A stretch of 40,617 bases of DNA from Candidatus Muproteobacteria bacterium (GCA_003251795.1 QKEI01000298.1:1-40617), one strand, 5' to 3'. Shown: positions 26,059-33,949, numbered from the stretch's first letter. Notes: generated by a model not told the origin, from the sequence alone. Translations and numbers: made by a program.

Positions 26059-27741
26059 TTACAAACGTGGCTGTGCACTTAGTGTCCCGAGGTAGCCGCA
26101 TGGACACACGTCAATACACTTGCCACATCCCTCGCACGCGTCAAGCGATAAGACAAAGTAGCGACCCGGTGCCGGGGATTCGAGTCGAACAAACCCCTGT
26201 GCGTTGCAGTACATCCAGCAATGCTGGCAGCCGAAACAGGATCCGCAGGACAGGCAACGTTTCGTTTCGTTCAGAAATTCGTCCTCCGAAATCGTTGCAG
26301 AGACCTCGAGGTGCGGGTCGCTCAAGCGTGTTTCCACCTCTACTTCCGGCATTGCGACACGGAAACTCTCTGGATAAAAGTCAGTCTCTATGTGTTCCCC
26401 GTCGATTGCCGTGCCGTTCGGCGCCGGCTGCGGTTCCGGCAAACCTCGCAGGCGTGCATGCATCCGTTCCGCCGCCGCCCGACCCTGGGCGATCGCATGG
26501 CTTGCGATGTCCAATCCCGTGATGTCCCCTCCAGCCGAAATCGCACCATCCTGTTGGTCGGCCGCTCGCAACCAACCGTCCCCGCGGTGTAACTCCTCGA
26601 GCGCCGACCAGTCCGGCTCCTGAGAAATGGCGTTGACCACGGTCGAGGCGAGTACCGTAGATATGGCTCCTTCGATGGGTACCGGTCGTGGCCTACCCGA
26701 AGCGTCAGGCTCACCCAACCTCATGCGCTGCACCTGTATTCCGGTCAGGTCTCCGGAGTCGGTGCGGATAAACGCGATGGGTGACGCAAGGTATTCGATT
26801 CGAACTCCTTCCTTGAGGGCCTCGTCGATTTCGATGTCGATCGCGGGCATCTCCGCTCGCGTACGCCGGTAGAGAATGGTCACGTTAGCTTGTTTGCGGC
26901 GAGCGACACGGGCGACATCGATCGCGGTGTTACCCCCGCCCACGACCACGACTTCTGTCCCGATCGGTATGTCTTCGCCGGAGTTGTGACGGCGCAGGAA
27001 CTCCGTCGCCGTCCAAGTATCCACCCCTGATTCACCGGCGAGTCCGAGATCTTTTCCTGCTTGGGCACCAAGACCAACAAAAAGCACCTCGTGGCGCGCC
27101 CGCAGCTCAGAAAACGGCAAATCCATACCGATCCTTGCATCCATCTCCAGACGCACGCCGAGATCGACGATTCGGTCAACTTCCGCCTCCAGCACGTGTC
27201 GTGGCAGCCTGAAATCGGGTATGCCGTAACGCAGCATACCGCCTGGTGCTGGGTGGCGGTCGTACACCGTCACCGCGTAACCGCGGCGTTGCATCTGATA
27301 GGCGAACGATAAACCAGCCGGCCCCGCACCGATGACGCCGACAGATTCCGGTTTGGCATCTGCCTCCAGTACCGGTAGCGACAGTCCCTGTTGGATCGCC
27401 CAATCGCCAATAAAACGTTCCAACGCATTCACTGCGATGGCACCGTCTTTGTCCTTTCGATTGCAGTCTGCCTCACAAGGATGGGGGCATATTCGCCCCA
27501 TCGTCGCCGGAAACGGGTTGCACTCGACGATGCGACTCCACGCACGCGCATAGGCTTCTTCCTTGCTCAAGCCGATCCGATCGTGCTGCGCGATGATGGC
27601 AATCCAATCACGGATGTTCGTTCCGCTCGGACAACCCGCTCGACAAGGTGGCAACTTATCGAGTTGCTCCGGTTGGATAATTTCTAGGCGAAACTCTCCC
27701 GTGAGTGCGGGTTCGCTGCGCCGTTTCTCATCAGTCTCCAT
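26059..27741 (-). CDS. DsrL/GltD-like iron-sulphur flavoprotein oxidoreductase
   Basis: A 560-residue NAD(P)H-linked oxidoreductase of the glutamate-synthase small-subunit family. The N-terminal Fer4_20 module has C33, C37 and CPHPCEADC (85-93). The FAD loop GVIGAGPAG lies at 135-143 and the NAD(P) loop VVVVGGGNTAIDVARVARR near 275. Unlike GltD, it carries a C-terminal two-cluster ferredoxin region: CLSCGSCFGCQHCWMYC and CEGCGKCIDVCPCGYL. That arrangement resembles DsrL of sulphur oxidisers, where it links NADH to a redox partner, but no dsr genes are here. It probably moves electrons between NAD(P)H and a ferredoxin-level partner. It is the last gene of a three-gene overlapping operon (11 bp overlap with the cNMP gene). 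Confidence 0.86.
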   Translation of the reverse strand: METDEKRRSEPALTGEFRLEIIQPEQLDKLPPCRAGCPSGTNIRDWIAIIAQHDRIGLSKEEAYARAWSRIVECNPFPATMGRICPHPCEADCNRKDKDGAIAVNALERFIGDWAIQQGLSLPVLEADAKPESVGVIGAGPAGLSFAYQMQRRGYAVTVYDRHPAPGGMLRYGIPDFRLPRHVLEAEVDRIVDLGVRLEMDARIGMDLPFSELRARHEVLFVGLGAQAGKDLGLAGESGVDTWTATEFLRRHNSGEDIPIGTEVVVVGGGNTAIDVARVARRKQANVTILYRRTRAEMPAIDIEIDEALKEGVRIEYLASPIAFIRTDSGDLTGIQVQRMRLGEPDASGRPRPVPIEGAISTVLASTVVNAISQEPDWSALEELHRGDGWLRAADQQDGAISAGGDITGLDIASHAIAQGRAAAERMHARLRGLPEPQPAPNGTAIDGEHIETDFYPESFRVAMPEVEVETRLSDPHLEVSATISEDEFLNETKRCLSCGSCFGCQHCWMYCNAQGFVRLESPAPGRYFVLSLDACEGCGKCIDVCPCGYLGTLSAQPRL

Positions 27742-28153
27742 GTATGCGCCTTCCCGTGGATGGCTCTGCGGACGTTGTTTCGCGCCCGAGTTCTTGCTTT
27801 AAGGTGGCCACCTCCAAATCCAACTTTCGCACGCGCTGAGACATGACCTTCAGTACAGTCAGCGCCAGGGAGGGATCTTCTTGGACCCGACGAATGAAGG
27901 TCTTCTTATCAACGGTCATGATGCGGGCTGGCGAAGACGCACGTACGGTCGATGATCGAACGGTGTGCTCGATAATGGCCATTTCGCCGAAGATGTCTCC
28001 GGTGTGCATGGTGTCGACAACAGTCTGGACACCGTTCTCCTCCTTCAATACCTCCACGTCACCGTCCTGGATGACATACATGCAGTCACCCAGGTCCCCC
28101 TGACGCACGATGATCTCTCCGGGACGATATGTTTTGCCGAGTACGTCTGTCAT
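27731..28153 (-). CDS. Stand-alone cyclic-nucleotide-binding-domain protein
   Basis: A 140-residue protein with a single CRP-type cNMP-binding barrel and no DNA-binding helix-turn-helix. The opening RPGEIIVRQGDLGDCMYVIQDGDVEVL is followed by the phosphate-binding cassette GDIFGEMAIIEHTVRSSTVRA, with the conserved Glu and Arg. A C-terminal helix (about 105-125) ends in a short polar tail. It may act as a small regulatory subunit sensing cAMP or a related ligand. It overlaps the upstream FAD gene by 4 bases (ATGA) and the downstream flavoprotein by 11, so the three are translated together. Direct control of the two flavoproteins by ligand binding is an inference. Confidence 0.85.
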   Translation of the reverse strand: MTDVLGKTYRPGEIIVRQGDLGDCMYVIQDGDVEVLKEENGVQTVVDTMHTGDIFGEMAIIEHTVRSSTVRASSPARIMTVDKKTFIRRVQEDPSLALTVLKVMSQRVRKLDLEVATLKQELGRETTSAEPSTGRRIHGD

Positions 28154-29676
28154 GACACCATGGTCTTGTCTTCTCTTACCCTTGCGTTAGGGGCATTGCC
28201 AGCAATCAAGTTCCACGCCAGGCCGCCGATAAAAGCCGGATGAAGCGTGCGAACCAGCACTTCGCGATATGGCGCACTGCCGGTGAATACGTCCCACAAT
28301 ACACTGCTCATCAGCCGCCTGCTGCTCGGGGTTGTTTGTTCGAGAAACGTCATGCGACGCACGGCGCGGCGGGAAAATCGAAGTTTCTGGATGAGATGAC
28401 ACACGCCAAAAATCAATCTTCCGATCATGTTATCCCGATCGATCGCCCGGCAGGCAGGCCAATATTGATGCGCAAACGCCTCCTCTGAGATCCCGTGTAG
28501 CGCTGCGGTCATCGCGGCTGCCTTGGATGTCCGGTAGGCCGCTCCGATGCCGTCTTTGTACAGACGCGAGACACCGCTGTCTCCTATCAGAACAAGACGA
28601 TTTGCAAATGGTTTACGCGCCTTGCGTACATTGATGCGTGGGAAGCAGTGGCAGCAGTTGGTTGGAACGGTTGCGCTGGGGAAACAGCGACGGACTTCAG
28701 GTGCGTTCAAGAACGTATTCACCAGCTGTTCGTCGATATTATCCCCGAGCATGCACATGGTGATGAAGTCTCCTTTCGGAATCAACGCGGCAAACTTCAG
28801 CCGTGGAATATCGAGCAGAAAGACGTGCATCGATGTGCCCAAATGTTGCTGAATCAAACGTTGACCCATGTGGAACTCGGCGATGAAAGTCGTCACCGCC
28901 GACGGAGTCTTATAACCCAGCCCGAGTTCTTCTATGATGTGCATAACCTGGCTGTTCACCCCGGACGCAACCACAAGCAGATCGTACGTTGCCTCCGCTC
29001 CATCCCCGCAAACCACGCGCGGACGACCCTCGGGCCACTTCACGTCAGTAACGAGCTTGTGCTGGACTGTTGCTCCATTGCTCACGGCCAAGTCGAGCAG
29101 GTACCGATCAAACCCCTCCGTCGTGATCCGTTCTGAAGTTCGCGGCCCGTTACCACGGTACACCGCAGCGATGCGCTTTTCGTGAAGCGGCGTATCGATC
29201 CGGACACTGCCAACGTCCATGTGAACCACGTATGAATCAATGCCACGCTGCACCACCTCGGCGGGCAACAGGATTCCCTCCGTGGCCAGAATCTGAACCA
29301 GTGATTCGGAAACGATACCGCCGCAGTGGTTGCACCCGGCGGGGCCGCAATGGTCGAAATGCCGAGGTTCGTAAATATCGACCGTGACCTCGGTATCGAT
29401 AAGCGCTAGCGTCTTGAGAAGAAAGAAGCTGAAGAGCGATCCGGCAGGACCACCACCGATGACCGCCACACGAGAACCTTGTGTTAGCTTAAGGTTATCC
29501 GCAACGGTTTCGCCAAACGTACCGCCATCGCCCGGTTGCCCTTCTTTGCTGACGCCCGAGCCCCAGGTTCTGGGATCACCCAGGACGCGCGCGATATCCG
29601 ATGCCAGAGGGCGTTCGTCCGTGTCGCCGTGGCCTCGCGCTGGGTCTCTCTCTCCTGTGCGAGGAGCTTTGGTCAT
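28150..29676 (-). CDS. FAD-dependent oxidoreductase (geranylgeranyl-reductase-like) with Cys cluster
   Basis: A 508-residue flavoprotein. After a 65-residue polar leader comes the FAD loop VAVIGGGPAGS (71-80). Soon after is an unusual C-x4-C-x2-C element, CGPAGCNHCGG (C110, C115, C118), which could hold a metal or act in redox chemistry. The second FAD motif is LVLIGDSGVSRLYKDGIGAAYRTSKAA near 370, as in geranylgeranyl reductase and halogenase-type proteins. The C-terminal 100 residues are basic with hydrophobic stretches (IGRLIFGVCHLIQKL, FIGGLAWNLIAG), suggesting membrane association. It is the first gene of the operon with the cNMP-binding protein and DsrL-like flavoprotein. Substrate unknown. 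Confidence 0.82.
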   Translation of the reverse strand: MTKAPRTGERDPARGHGDTDERPLASDIARVLGDPRTWGSGVSKEGQPGDGGTFGETVADNLKLTQGSRVAVIGGGPAGSLFSFFLLKTLALIDTEVTVDIYEPRHFDHCGPAGCNHCGGIVSESLVQILATEGILLPAEVVQRGIDSYVVHMDVGSVRIDTPLHEKRIAAVYRGNGPRTSERITTEGFDRYLLDLAVSNGATVQHKLVTDVKWPEGRPRVVCGDGAEATYDLLVVASGVNSQVMHIIEELGLGYKTPSAVTTFIAEFHMGQRLIQQHLGTSMHVFLLDIPRLKFAALIPKGDFITMCMLGDNIDEQLVNTFLNAPEVRRCFPSATVPTNCCHCFPRINVRKARKPFANRLVLIGDSGVSRLYKDGIGAAYRTSKAAAMTAALHGISEEAFAHQYWPACRAIDRDNMIGRLIFGVCHLIQKLRFSRRAVRRMTFLEQTTPSSRRLMSSVLWDVFTGSAPYREVLVRTLHPAFIGGLAWNLIAGNAPNARVREDKTMVS

Positions 29677-29692
29677 GCCGGGGCGGCTATTT

Positions 29693-29706
29693 AGTTACAC
29701 GTAACT
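29693..29706. promoter_or_regulatory. Palindromic operator-like site in the flavoprotein operon leader
   Basis: AGTTACACGTAACT is an inverted repeat with 6-bp arms and a 2-bp centre. It lies 17 nt upstream of the FAD gene's start codon. If the FNR-box promoter is used (start near 29707), it covers roughly +1 to +14, a classic repressor position. Further GTAAC half-sites (29815-29819 and 29824-29828) lie 100 bp upstream as a direct repeat. Confidence 0.45.
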
Positions 29707-29712
29707 CGGCCA

Positions 29713-29755
29713 CCTATACAGGGGTTGTGCGAAACATAACAATGATATGGATCAA
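29713..29755 (-). promoter_or_regulatory. FNR-type box and -10 of the flavoprotein operon
   Basis: ATGATATGGATCAA at 29742-29755 fits TGAT-N4-ATCA. On the leftward strand, TATAGG (29718-29713) makes a -10 placed so that the box is centred near -41.5, the class II activator position. The centre is 72 nt before the ATG at 29676, similar to the other two boxes in the window. The 332 bp between the FAD gene and the amidotransferase otherwise contains no gene. Confidence 0.6.
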
Positions 29756-30008
29756 GAAACTGCGTACCTCCTGCGCCGTCCTTATGCAGCAAACAAATCC
29801 ACGCAGATTCGTGTGTAACGTACGTAACGAAGGAATGGTGCGCTGCAAGATCGATCGCTCAATGCCTCCACTTATTACTATTCAATCGTCCCGTCTGCTG
29901 CGGAGAACGACAGCCTGTCGCCTTTCGGGACCTATTGCCCCCGGAAATGCGTCTTATGCAGAAAGGAGCACATTCTCCGGTACAAACGAACCAGAAGGGA
30001 AAATGACC

Positions 30009-30812
30009 ATGTGTGAACTTTTTGCCATGAGCGCCGACCGGCCCACTGACGTAGGGCACTCGTTGTCACTGCTCATGCCACGGGGAGGCAAAATCGGCCC
30101 TCATGCCGACGGCTGGGGAGTCGCCTATTATGAGGGCCGCGCCGCACGGATCTTCAAGGAACCGGCACCCGCCTCCGAAAGCCGGTGCCTTGCCTTGCTC
30201 GCCGAGTACGACCTAAAGAGCACGACGGTCATTGCCCATATCCGTAAAGCCAATCCGGCGATATTCGGCCGTGCCACAGCGAATACCCACCCATTCGAGC
30301 GGGAATGGAATGGGTGTTCCTGGGTCTTTGCCCACAACGGCAAGCTGCCGGGACTGAAAAGCATGAGTGCCCTTCGCAACCAACGATTTCAGCCAGTGGG
30401 CGACACGGATTCAGAATATGCCTTTTGCCTCATTATGAATGCCGTCGCCCGTGCGGCACTGCCTGGCGAAGGTAGGCCCTCACCGAAGAAACTGCTCAGT
30501 ACCATCCGGCCCATCGTCGATGATCTCGCCGGGCTGGGCGAATTCAACTTCATTCTTAGCGACGGTGAGAATTTATATGCCCACGCCCACACGAAGCTCC
30601 ACGCGTTGCGGCGTACGATTGAGACAAACGGTCGTAAACAGAGCGTCACTTTGCTGGCGACCGCACCCTTGACGGCAGAACCCTGGCAACCGTTGGCTCC
30701 GAACAGCCTTCGCGTTTACGCCGGTGGAAGCGATATTACGCCGGTTCCGCGGCGCACCGGCATCCGGCCCAGACCGACCGCGTTTGGCGTGTTGACGGCA
30801 GCGGTCGCATAA
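30009..30812 (+). CDS. Class II glutamine amidotransferase (YafJ-like)
   Basis: A 267-residue Ntn-hydrolase. The start is decided by chemistry: class II amidotransferases need Cys at position 2, exposed by Met removal, and ATG 30009 gives MCELFAMSA. The frame is open back to 29601 and an ATG two codons upstream exists, but neither exposes the Cys. Further motifs are DGWGVAYY (near 35), AHIRKANPA (near 75), WVFAHNGKL (near 102) and VGDTDSEYAF (near 124), the usual glutaminase pocket. No synthetase domain is attached, so the ammonia acceptor is unknown. AAGGG lies upstream. The ECF sigma gene follows by 30 bp and is probably co-transcribed. Confidence 0.88.
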   Translation: MCELFAMSADRPTDVGHSLSLLMPRGGKIGPHADGWGVAYYEGRAARIFKEPAPASESRCLALLAEYDLKSTTVIAHIRKANPAIFGRATANTHPFEREWNGCSWVFAHNGKLPGLKSMSALRNQRFQPVGDTDSEYAFCLIMNAVARAALPGEGRPSPKKLLSTIRPIVDDLAGLGEFNFILSDGENLYAHAHTKLHALRRTIETNGRKQSVTLLATAPLTAEPWQPLAPNSLRVYAGGSDITPVPRRTGIRPRPTAFGVLTAAVA

Positions 30813-30842
30813 GGCCACGATAACGGCTGAGCAGACGACACA

Positions 30843-31490
30843 ATGCATTTGGCTCAGGTCACCGTAGTGATGAGGGGCGGAGAAGACGCAAAAGCACATT
30901 TCAGTCGCGCCATCGAAGAAACCATGGATGCGCTATACACTGTGGCACTTCGCCTTACGCGCAACGGGGCTGACGCCGAAGACCTGGTTGCCGAAACTGT
31001 TGCCAAGGCTTGGGCCGCGTTTGGCCAGCTCGAAGACAAAGAGCGCTTTCGTCCATGGATTTTCCGCATCCTGCACAACAGTTTCATTAGCGATTTTCGC
31101 AAGAAAAAGGTCCGTCCCGTCGAGGAATCTGACATTAGGGTAAACACGTGCGGCGAGGACGACGATGACATCTTTTCGCTGCTTGAGACCATGCCCCATG
31201 ATTTTCTTGTGTGGTGGGGAAACCCGGAACGGGAGTACGTGAACAAACTTTTGGGCGACGACATCAGAAAAGCGATCGCAAGCCTGCCGGAGGCCTTCAG
31301 GGTTACGGTGATCCTTGTGAATGTAGAAGGCCTTTCCTATGACGAGGCCGCGGAGGTTCTCGGCGTTCCACCGGGAACGGTTCGCTCTCGCATGAAAAGA
31401 GGACGCACGCTTCTTCAAAAGAGTCTGTGGGAGCAGGCCACGGGTGCCGGCCTAGATGTTTCCGATAGAATGAAGGAGGGCATCGAATGA
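30843..31490 (+). CDS. ECF-type RNA polymerase sigma factor
   Basis: A 215-residue sigma-70 family factor with only regions 2 and 4. Region 2 spans about 25-90: ALRLTRNGADAEDLVAETVAKAWAAF and WIFRILHNSFISDFRKKK. Region 4 spans about 145-200: ASLPEAFRVTVILVNVEGLSYDEAAEVLGVPPGTVRSRMKRGR, with the -35-recognition helix at the end. The linker is unusually long and acidic (GEDDDDIFSLLETM). It overlaps the following zinc anti-sigma gene by 4 bases (ATGA), a standard sigma/anti-sigma pairing. An ATG at 30870 is an alternative start; neither has a strong ribosome-binding site. Confidence 0.93.
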   Translation: MHLAQVTVVMRGGEDAKAHFSRAIEETMDALYTVALRLTRNGADAEDLVAETVAKAWAAFGQLEDKERFRPWIFRILHNSFISDFRKKKVRPVEESDIRVNTCGEDDDDIFSLLETMPHDFLVWWGNPEREYVNKLLGDDIRKAIASLPEAFRVTVILVNVEGLSYDEAAEVLGVPPGTVRSRMKRGRTLLQKSLWEQATGAGLDVSDRMKEGIE

Positions 31491-31744
31491 CGGACGACAA
31501 GGGCAAGAAGGCCGTTGCAGAAATCGATTGCCTGCAAGCGATTACCCAGCTTTACGAATACCTGGACGGCAACATAGATGAAGAGTCTCGCGCCAGTGTT
31601 GAACATCACCTGGACCATTGTCGCGACTGTTTTTCTAGGGCCGAATTCGAACGTGCGCTCACGGAGCGCATTCAGGAATCTCAAAAGGGCAAAGCGCCGA
31701 AGTCCTTGCAGGAACGCCTTCGTCACCTGATCGATAGCTTCTAA
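31487..31744 (+). CDS. Zinc-binding anti-sigma factor (ZAS, RsrA-like)
   Basis: An 85-residue cytosolic protein. C15, H41, C45 and C48 form the ZAS signature H-x3-C-x2-C, with the upstream Cys exactly 26 residues before the His. That is the same spacing as C11/H37/C41/C44 in the Streptomyces disulphide-stress sensor RsrA. No transmembrane segment is present, so it senses inside the cell. The expected role is to hold the ECF sigma factor until zinc loss and disulphide formation release it. It is translationally coupled to the sigma gene. Confidence 0.88.
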   Translation: MTDDKGKKAVAEIDCLQAITQLYEYLDGNIDEESRASVEHHLDHCRDCFSRAEFERALTERIQESQKGKAPKSLQERLRHLIDSF

Positions 31745-31802
31745 GGTAAGAACGAGGAACCGATCTTATTGGTTCCCGGCGCGCCCGGGCTTGCCTGGTC
31801 GT

Positions 31803-32075
31803 TCAGACCTTCATCAGCGTCCAAATTCCGATGCCGACGAAACCTATTCCGGCTAAGTAGTGCAGATATCTTTCACTTACATATTGGGAGATCACACCAC
31901 CTGCTAACACGCCGATTCCGGATGTCACGATCAGCGCCAAGGAGGCCCCGACAAAAACGGTGAACTTACTTACGTCCTTGTCCGCAGCGAACAGCAATGT
32001 TGCCAGTTGCGTCTTATCGCCAAGCTCTGCAACGAAAATGGCCGTGAACACTGTTAAGAGTATCTTGATATCCAT
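31803..32075 (-). CDS. GDT1/TMEM165 (UPF0016) half-length membrane protein
   Basis: A 90-residue membrane protein with the family signature VAELGDKTQLATLLFA near residue 16 and two to three helices, ending HYLAGIGFVGIGIWTLMKV. Usual family members have two copies of this unit. A single copy implies a homodimer or a partner encoded elsewhere. Relatives export manganese or move Ca/Mn against protons. I chose ATG 32075 because GAGAG lies just upstream; a GTG is four codons earlier. An AT-rich stretch, TGATTATTAATAAG, directly precedes the ribosome-binding site. Confidence 0.85.
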   Translation of the reverse strand: MDIKILLTVFTAIFVAELGDKTQLATLLFAADKDVSKFTVFVGASLALIVTSGIGVLAGGVISQYVSERYLHYLAGIGFVGIGIWTLMKV

Positions 32076-32165
32076 AAACGCTCTCACTTATTAATAATCA
32101 TTCGACTAGCTTATGGCGGCGTTGTGTTGAATTCTAAAAGAGACGCAGCGCACTAGTGCCATCGA

Positions 32166-32294
32166 TCACCGCAATCTCTTCCAACTGCCACCACTGCCAT
32201 GATAGGTCTCAGCCGTTAGCTCAAACATGCCATCACACTTCGGGCAGGTGAAATAGTAATGCAGCACATCAGGATAAGGCCCGGACTTGGCCAA
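32166..32294 (-). CDS. Candidate small zinc-ribbon protein (start unclear)
   Basis: A short frame 17 bp after the DUF3147 gene encodes MAKSGPYPDVLHYYFTCPKCDGMFELT and ends at TGA 32166, 42 residues if TTG 32294 is used. The CPKC knuckle is clear. Directly upstream in the same open frame lies a second knuckle, CARC, just outside the TTG start. The full CxxC...CxxC ribbon would therefore need a start inside the DUF3147 gene, but no ATG/GTG/TTG is found there in frame. It is either a real small protein with a non-standard start or a decayed one. Position within a leftward membrane-protein cluster is noted. Confidence 0.4.
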   Translation of the reverse strand: MAKSGPYPDVLHYYFTCPKCDGMFELTAETYHGSGGSWKRLR

Positions 32295-32311
32295 ACACCT
32301 AGCGCAGCAAC

Positions 32312-32662
32312 CTACAACTCCACCCCGAAGCGCTGAAGCACCGCTACCATCAGGAAATAACAGCCCACCATCACGGCTAAAGAAATGGTCAGACTCAGGT
32401 AGAAATTCATGTGTTGTCTAAGCAGCACCGGCAGCAAAACGAACAGCGAAAGAGAAGGAATCACAAGCCAAAAGACACTCGTGGAAAGCGCTGCAACCTT
32501 CTCGACGCTCTTGGTATCGATATAGAGCCACATCATGGCGAGCACAGACACCAGAGGAACCGATGCCAAGATAGCGCCGATGAATGAGCTGCGCTTGGAA
32601 ACCTCGGAGATCAGCACGATAAGCGCGGCGGTGATAACGAGCTTTGTGACATAGTACGCCAT
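32312..32662 (-). CDS. DUF3147-family membrane protein
   Basis: A 116-residue inner-membrane protein with four hydrophobic helices and very few charges, beginning MAYYVTKLVITAALIVLISEVSKRSSFIGAILASVPL. This opening and the LYIDTKS turn after helix 2 are typical of the DUF3147 family. The function is unknown. It is upstream of the zinc-ribbon frame and the GDT1-like gene on the same strand. Confidence 0.8.
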   Translation of the reverse strand: MAYYVTKLVITAALIVLISEVSKRSSFIGAILASVPLVSVLAMMWLYIDTKSVEKVAALSTSVFWLVIPSLSLFVLLPVLLRQHMNFYLSLTISLAVMVGCYFLMVAVLQRFGVEL

Positions 32663-32789
32663 GTTCGCTCCTAATTGATTTCTATTGTCTCGAAAAACGC
32701 TTCGGGATTATCTCCGGTTGGATCGAGCGGACAAGAGAGGGGATTGTGCGCTAGAGCAGTCGATAATTTAGAGAAGGCTTCCGGTCCCT

Positions 32790-33623
32790 TTAGTTTCGCT
32801 TTTCGGCGAGTGCTTGGACGACGACGATACGGGCTTCTTTGAGGTTTGCAATGACGTTCTTCAACTTGTTTCTCGCGGTGTCGCCCATCAACAAGTGAAT
32901 GCCGAGTGGTGGCGGGCCAGATTGTTCGATCTTCTCCGCTGTAGCCGCGAACCAGTCTAACGAATGCTGGGTCTTGTCTTCCCAGTCGAGGATATCGAAA
33001 CCTAGCTCTTCGAGGATCCGGCGTACCGTCTCCGGTAGTGTTAGGAAACTGATTGAGCTGTCTTCTGCCCAGGGGACAGGATAATGGGGCGGACCTCCGG
33101 CGCCTTGAAAGATATCATGGAAAAGCAAACGTCCGCCGGGTGCGAGCACGCGCGCGATTTCCTTGTAGAATGCCCGCTTATCGGCGATGTTCATCTGAAC
33201 ATGTTCGGTCCAGACCACGTCGAAGGAGTCTTCGGCGAATGGCATCTCGAGCGCACTGCTCTGGTGAAACTCGACAACGCCCTTGAGCCCGACGAGCTCC
33301 GCGAGGGCGTTGGCTACGTCGACATATTCCTTGGTCAGATCGATGCCGGTGGCTCGACATTGGTGCTCGGAGGCCAGATAGCGCGTTGAGCCGCCGAGGC
33401 CACTGCCGACATCGAGCACTCTGAGCCCGCGCTTTAGCGAAGCCCGATTGGCTAGCTCAACTGTAGCCTCCCGGCCGCGTATGTGAAACTCGTCCACCAT
33501 GGCGAGATCGGATGGAACCAGCTCGTTCAGATCCTTGCCCAACTTCTCAAGGGCATTAAGGATCGCATCGAGGAGTCCTCCGCGGCCGTAGTGCTCATCG
33601 ATAGGGTCCTGTGCCTTTCTCAT
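32790..33623 (-). CDS. SAM-dependent methyltransferase (UbiE/sarcosine-methyltransferase-like)
   Basis: A 277-residue class I methyltransferase. Motif I is VLDVGSGLGGSTRYLA (about residue 68), the acidic ribose-binding position is in ATGIDLTKEYV, motif II/III is FDVVWTEHVQMNI, and APGGRLLFHDIFQG follows. A 45-residue N-terminal helical cap starts MRKAQDPIDEHYGRGG. The style resembles glycine/sarcosine or MPBQ-type methyltransferases, but the acceptor is unknown. I chose ATG 33623, with GGGA upstream, over a TTG-initiated extension. It is divergent from the second methyltransferase to the right. Confidence 0.87.
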   Translation of the reverse strand: MRKAQDPIDEHYGRGGLLDAILNALEKLGKDLNELVPSDLAMVDEFHIRGREATVELANRASLKRGLRVLDVGSGLGGSTRYLASEHQCRATGIDLTKEYVDVANALAELVGLKGVVEFHQSSALEMPFAEDSFDVVWTEHVQMNIADKRAFYKEIARVLAPGGRLLFHDIFQGAGGPPHYPVPWAEDSSISFLTLPETVRRILEELGFDILDWEDKTQHSLDWFAATAEKIEQSGPPPLGIHLLMGDTARNKLKNVIANLKEARIVVVQALAEKRN

Positions 33624-33949
33624 GAAGTTTTTCCCGACAAGACGCGATAGATAAGGATTATTCCCATTCGGATCGCAGGGTAAAATGGCGTTGCACGCCA
33701 AGGTGGTCGATGGGGCACGCGGCGAAAGTCGAGTGCCCTTTTTGGTTTCTTGACACCTACTGTCTCGTGCTCGCCGTTATCGGCAAGAGGGGTTATGCTA
33801 TGCGCCAAAATACTGTGAGCGGAGCCTGGCCCCGCCGTGCTACCGGACTGACAGGTTCGGACGGATCGGAGTATGGCATAGATCTCGGGTTCGGGAATGG
33901 GGAGAGTGGAAATCGTGCCTCGATTGGGTCGCGCAATATAACAACCAGC
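33624..33949. other. Divergent region between two methyltransferase genes
   Basis: 326 bp containing the promoters of both methyltransferases. An inverted repeat GGCGT-TGC-ACGCC lies at 33687-33699. AGAGGGG precedes an ATG at 33800 that is in frame with the right-hand gene, so part of this stretch may be coding, although its codons do not look selected. Nothing else is recognisable. Confidence 0.4.

Noticed and set aside
29601-30008. Upstream extension of the amidotransferase frame
   Set aside because: Cys must be residue 2 for a class II amidotransferase, which fixes the start at 30009; the upstream part also overlaps the divergent gene and its promoter.
32076-32165. A yybP-ykoY manganese riboswitch before the GDT1-like gene
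   Set aside because: The space between the zinc-ribbon frame and the start is too short and I cannot see the conserved loops of that riboswitch.
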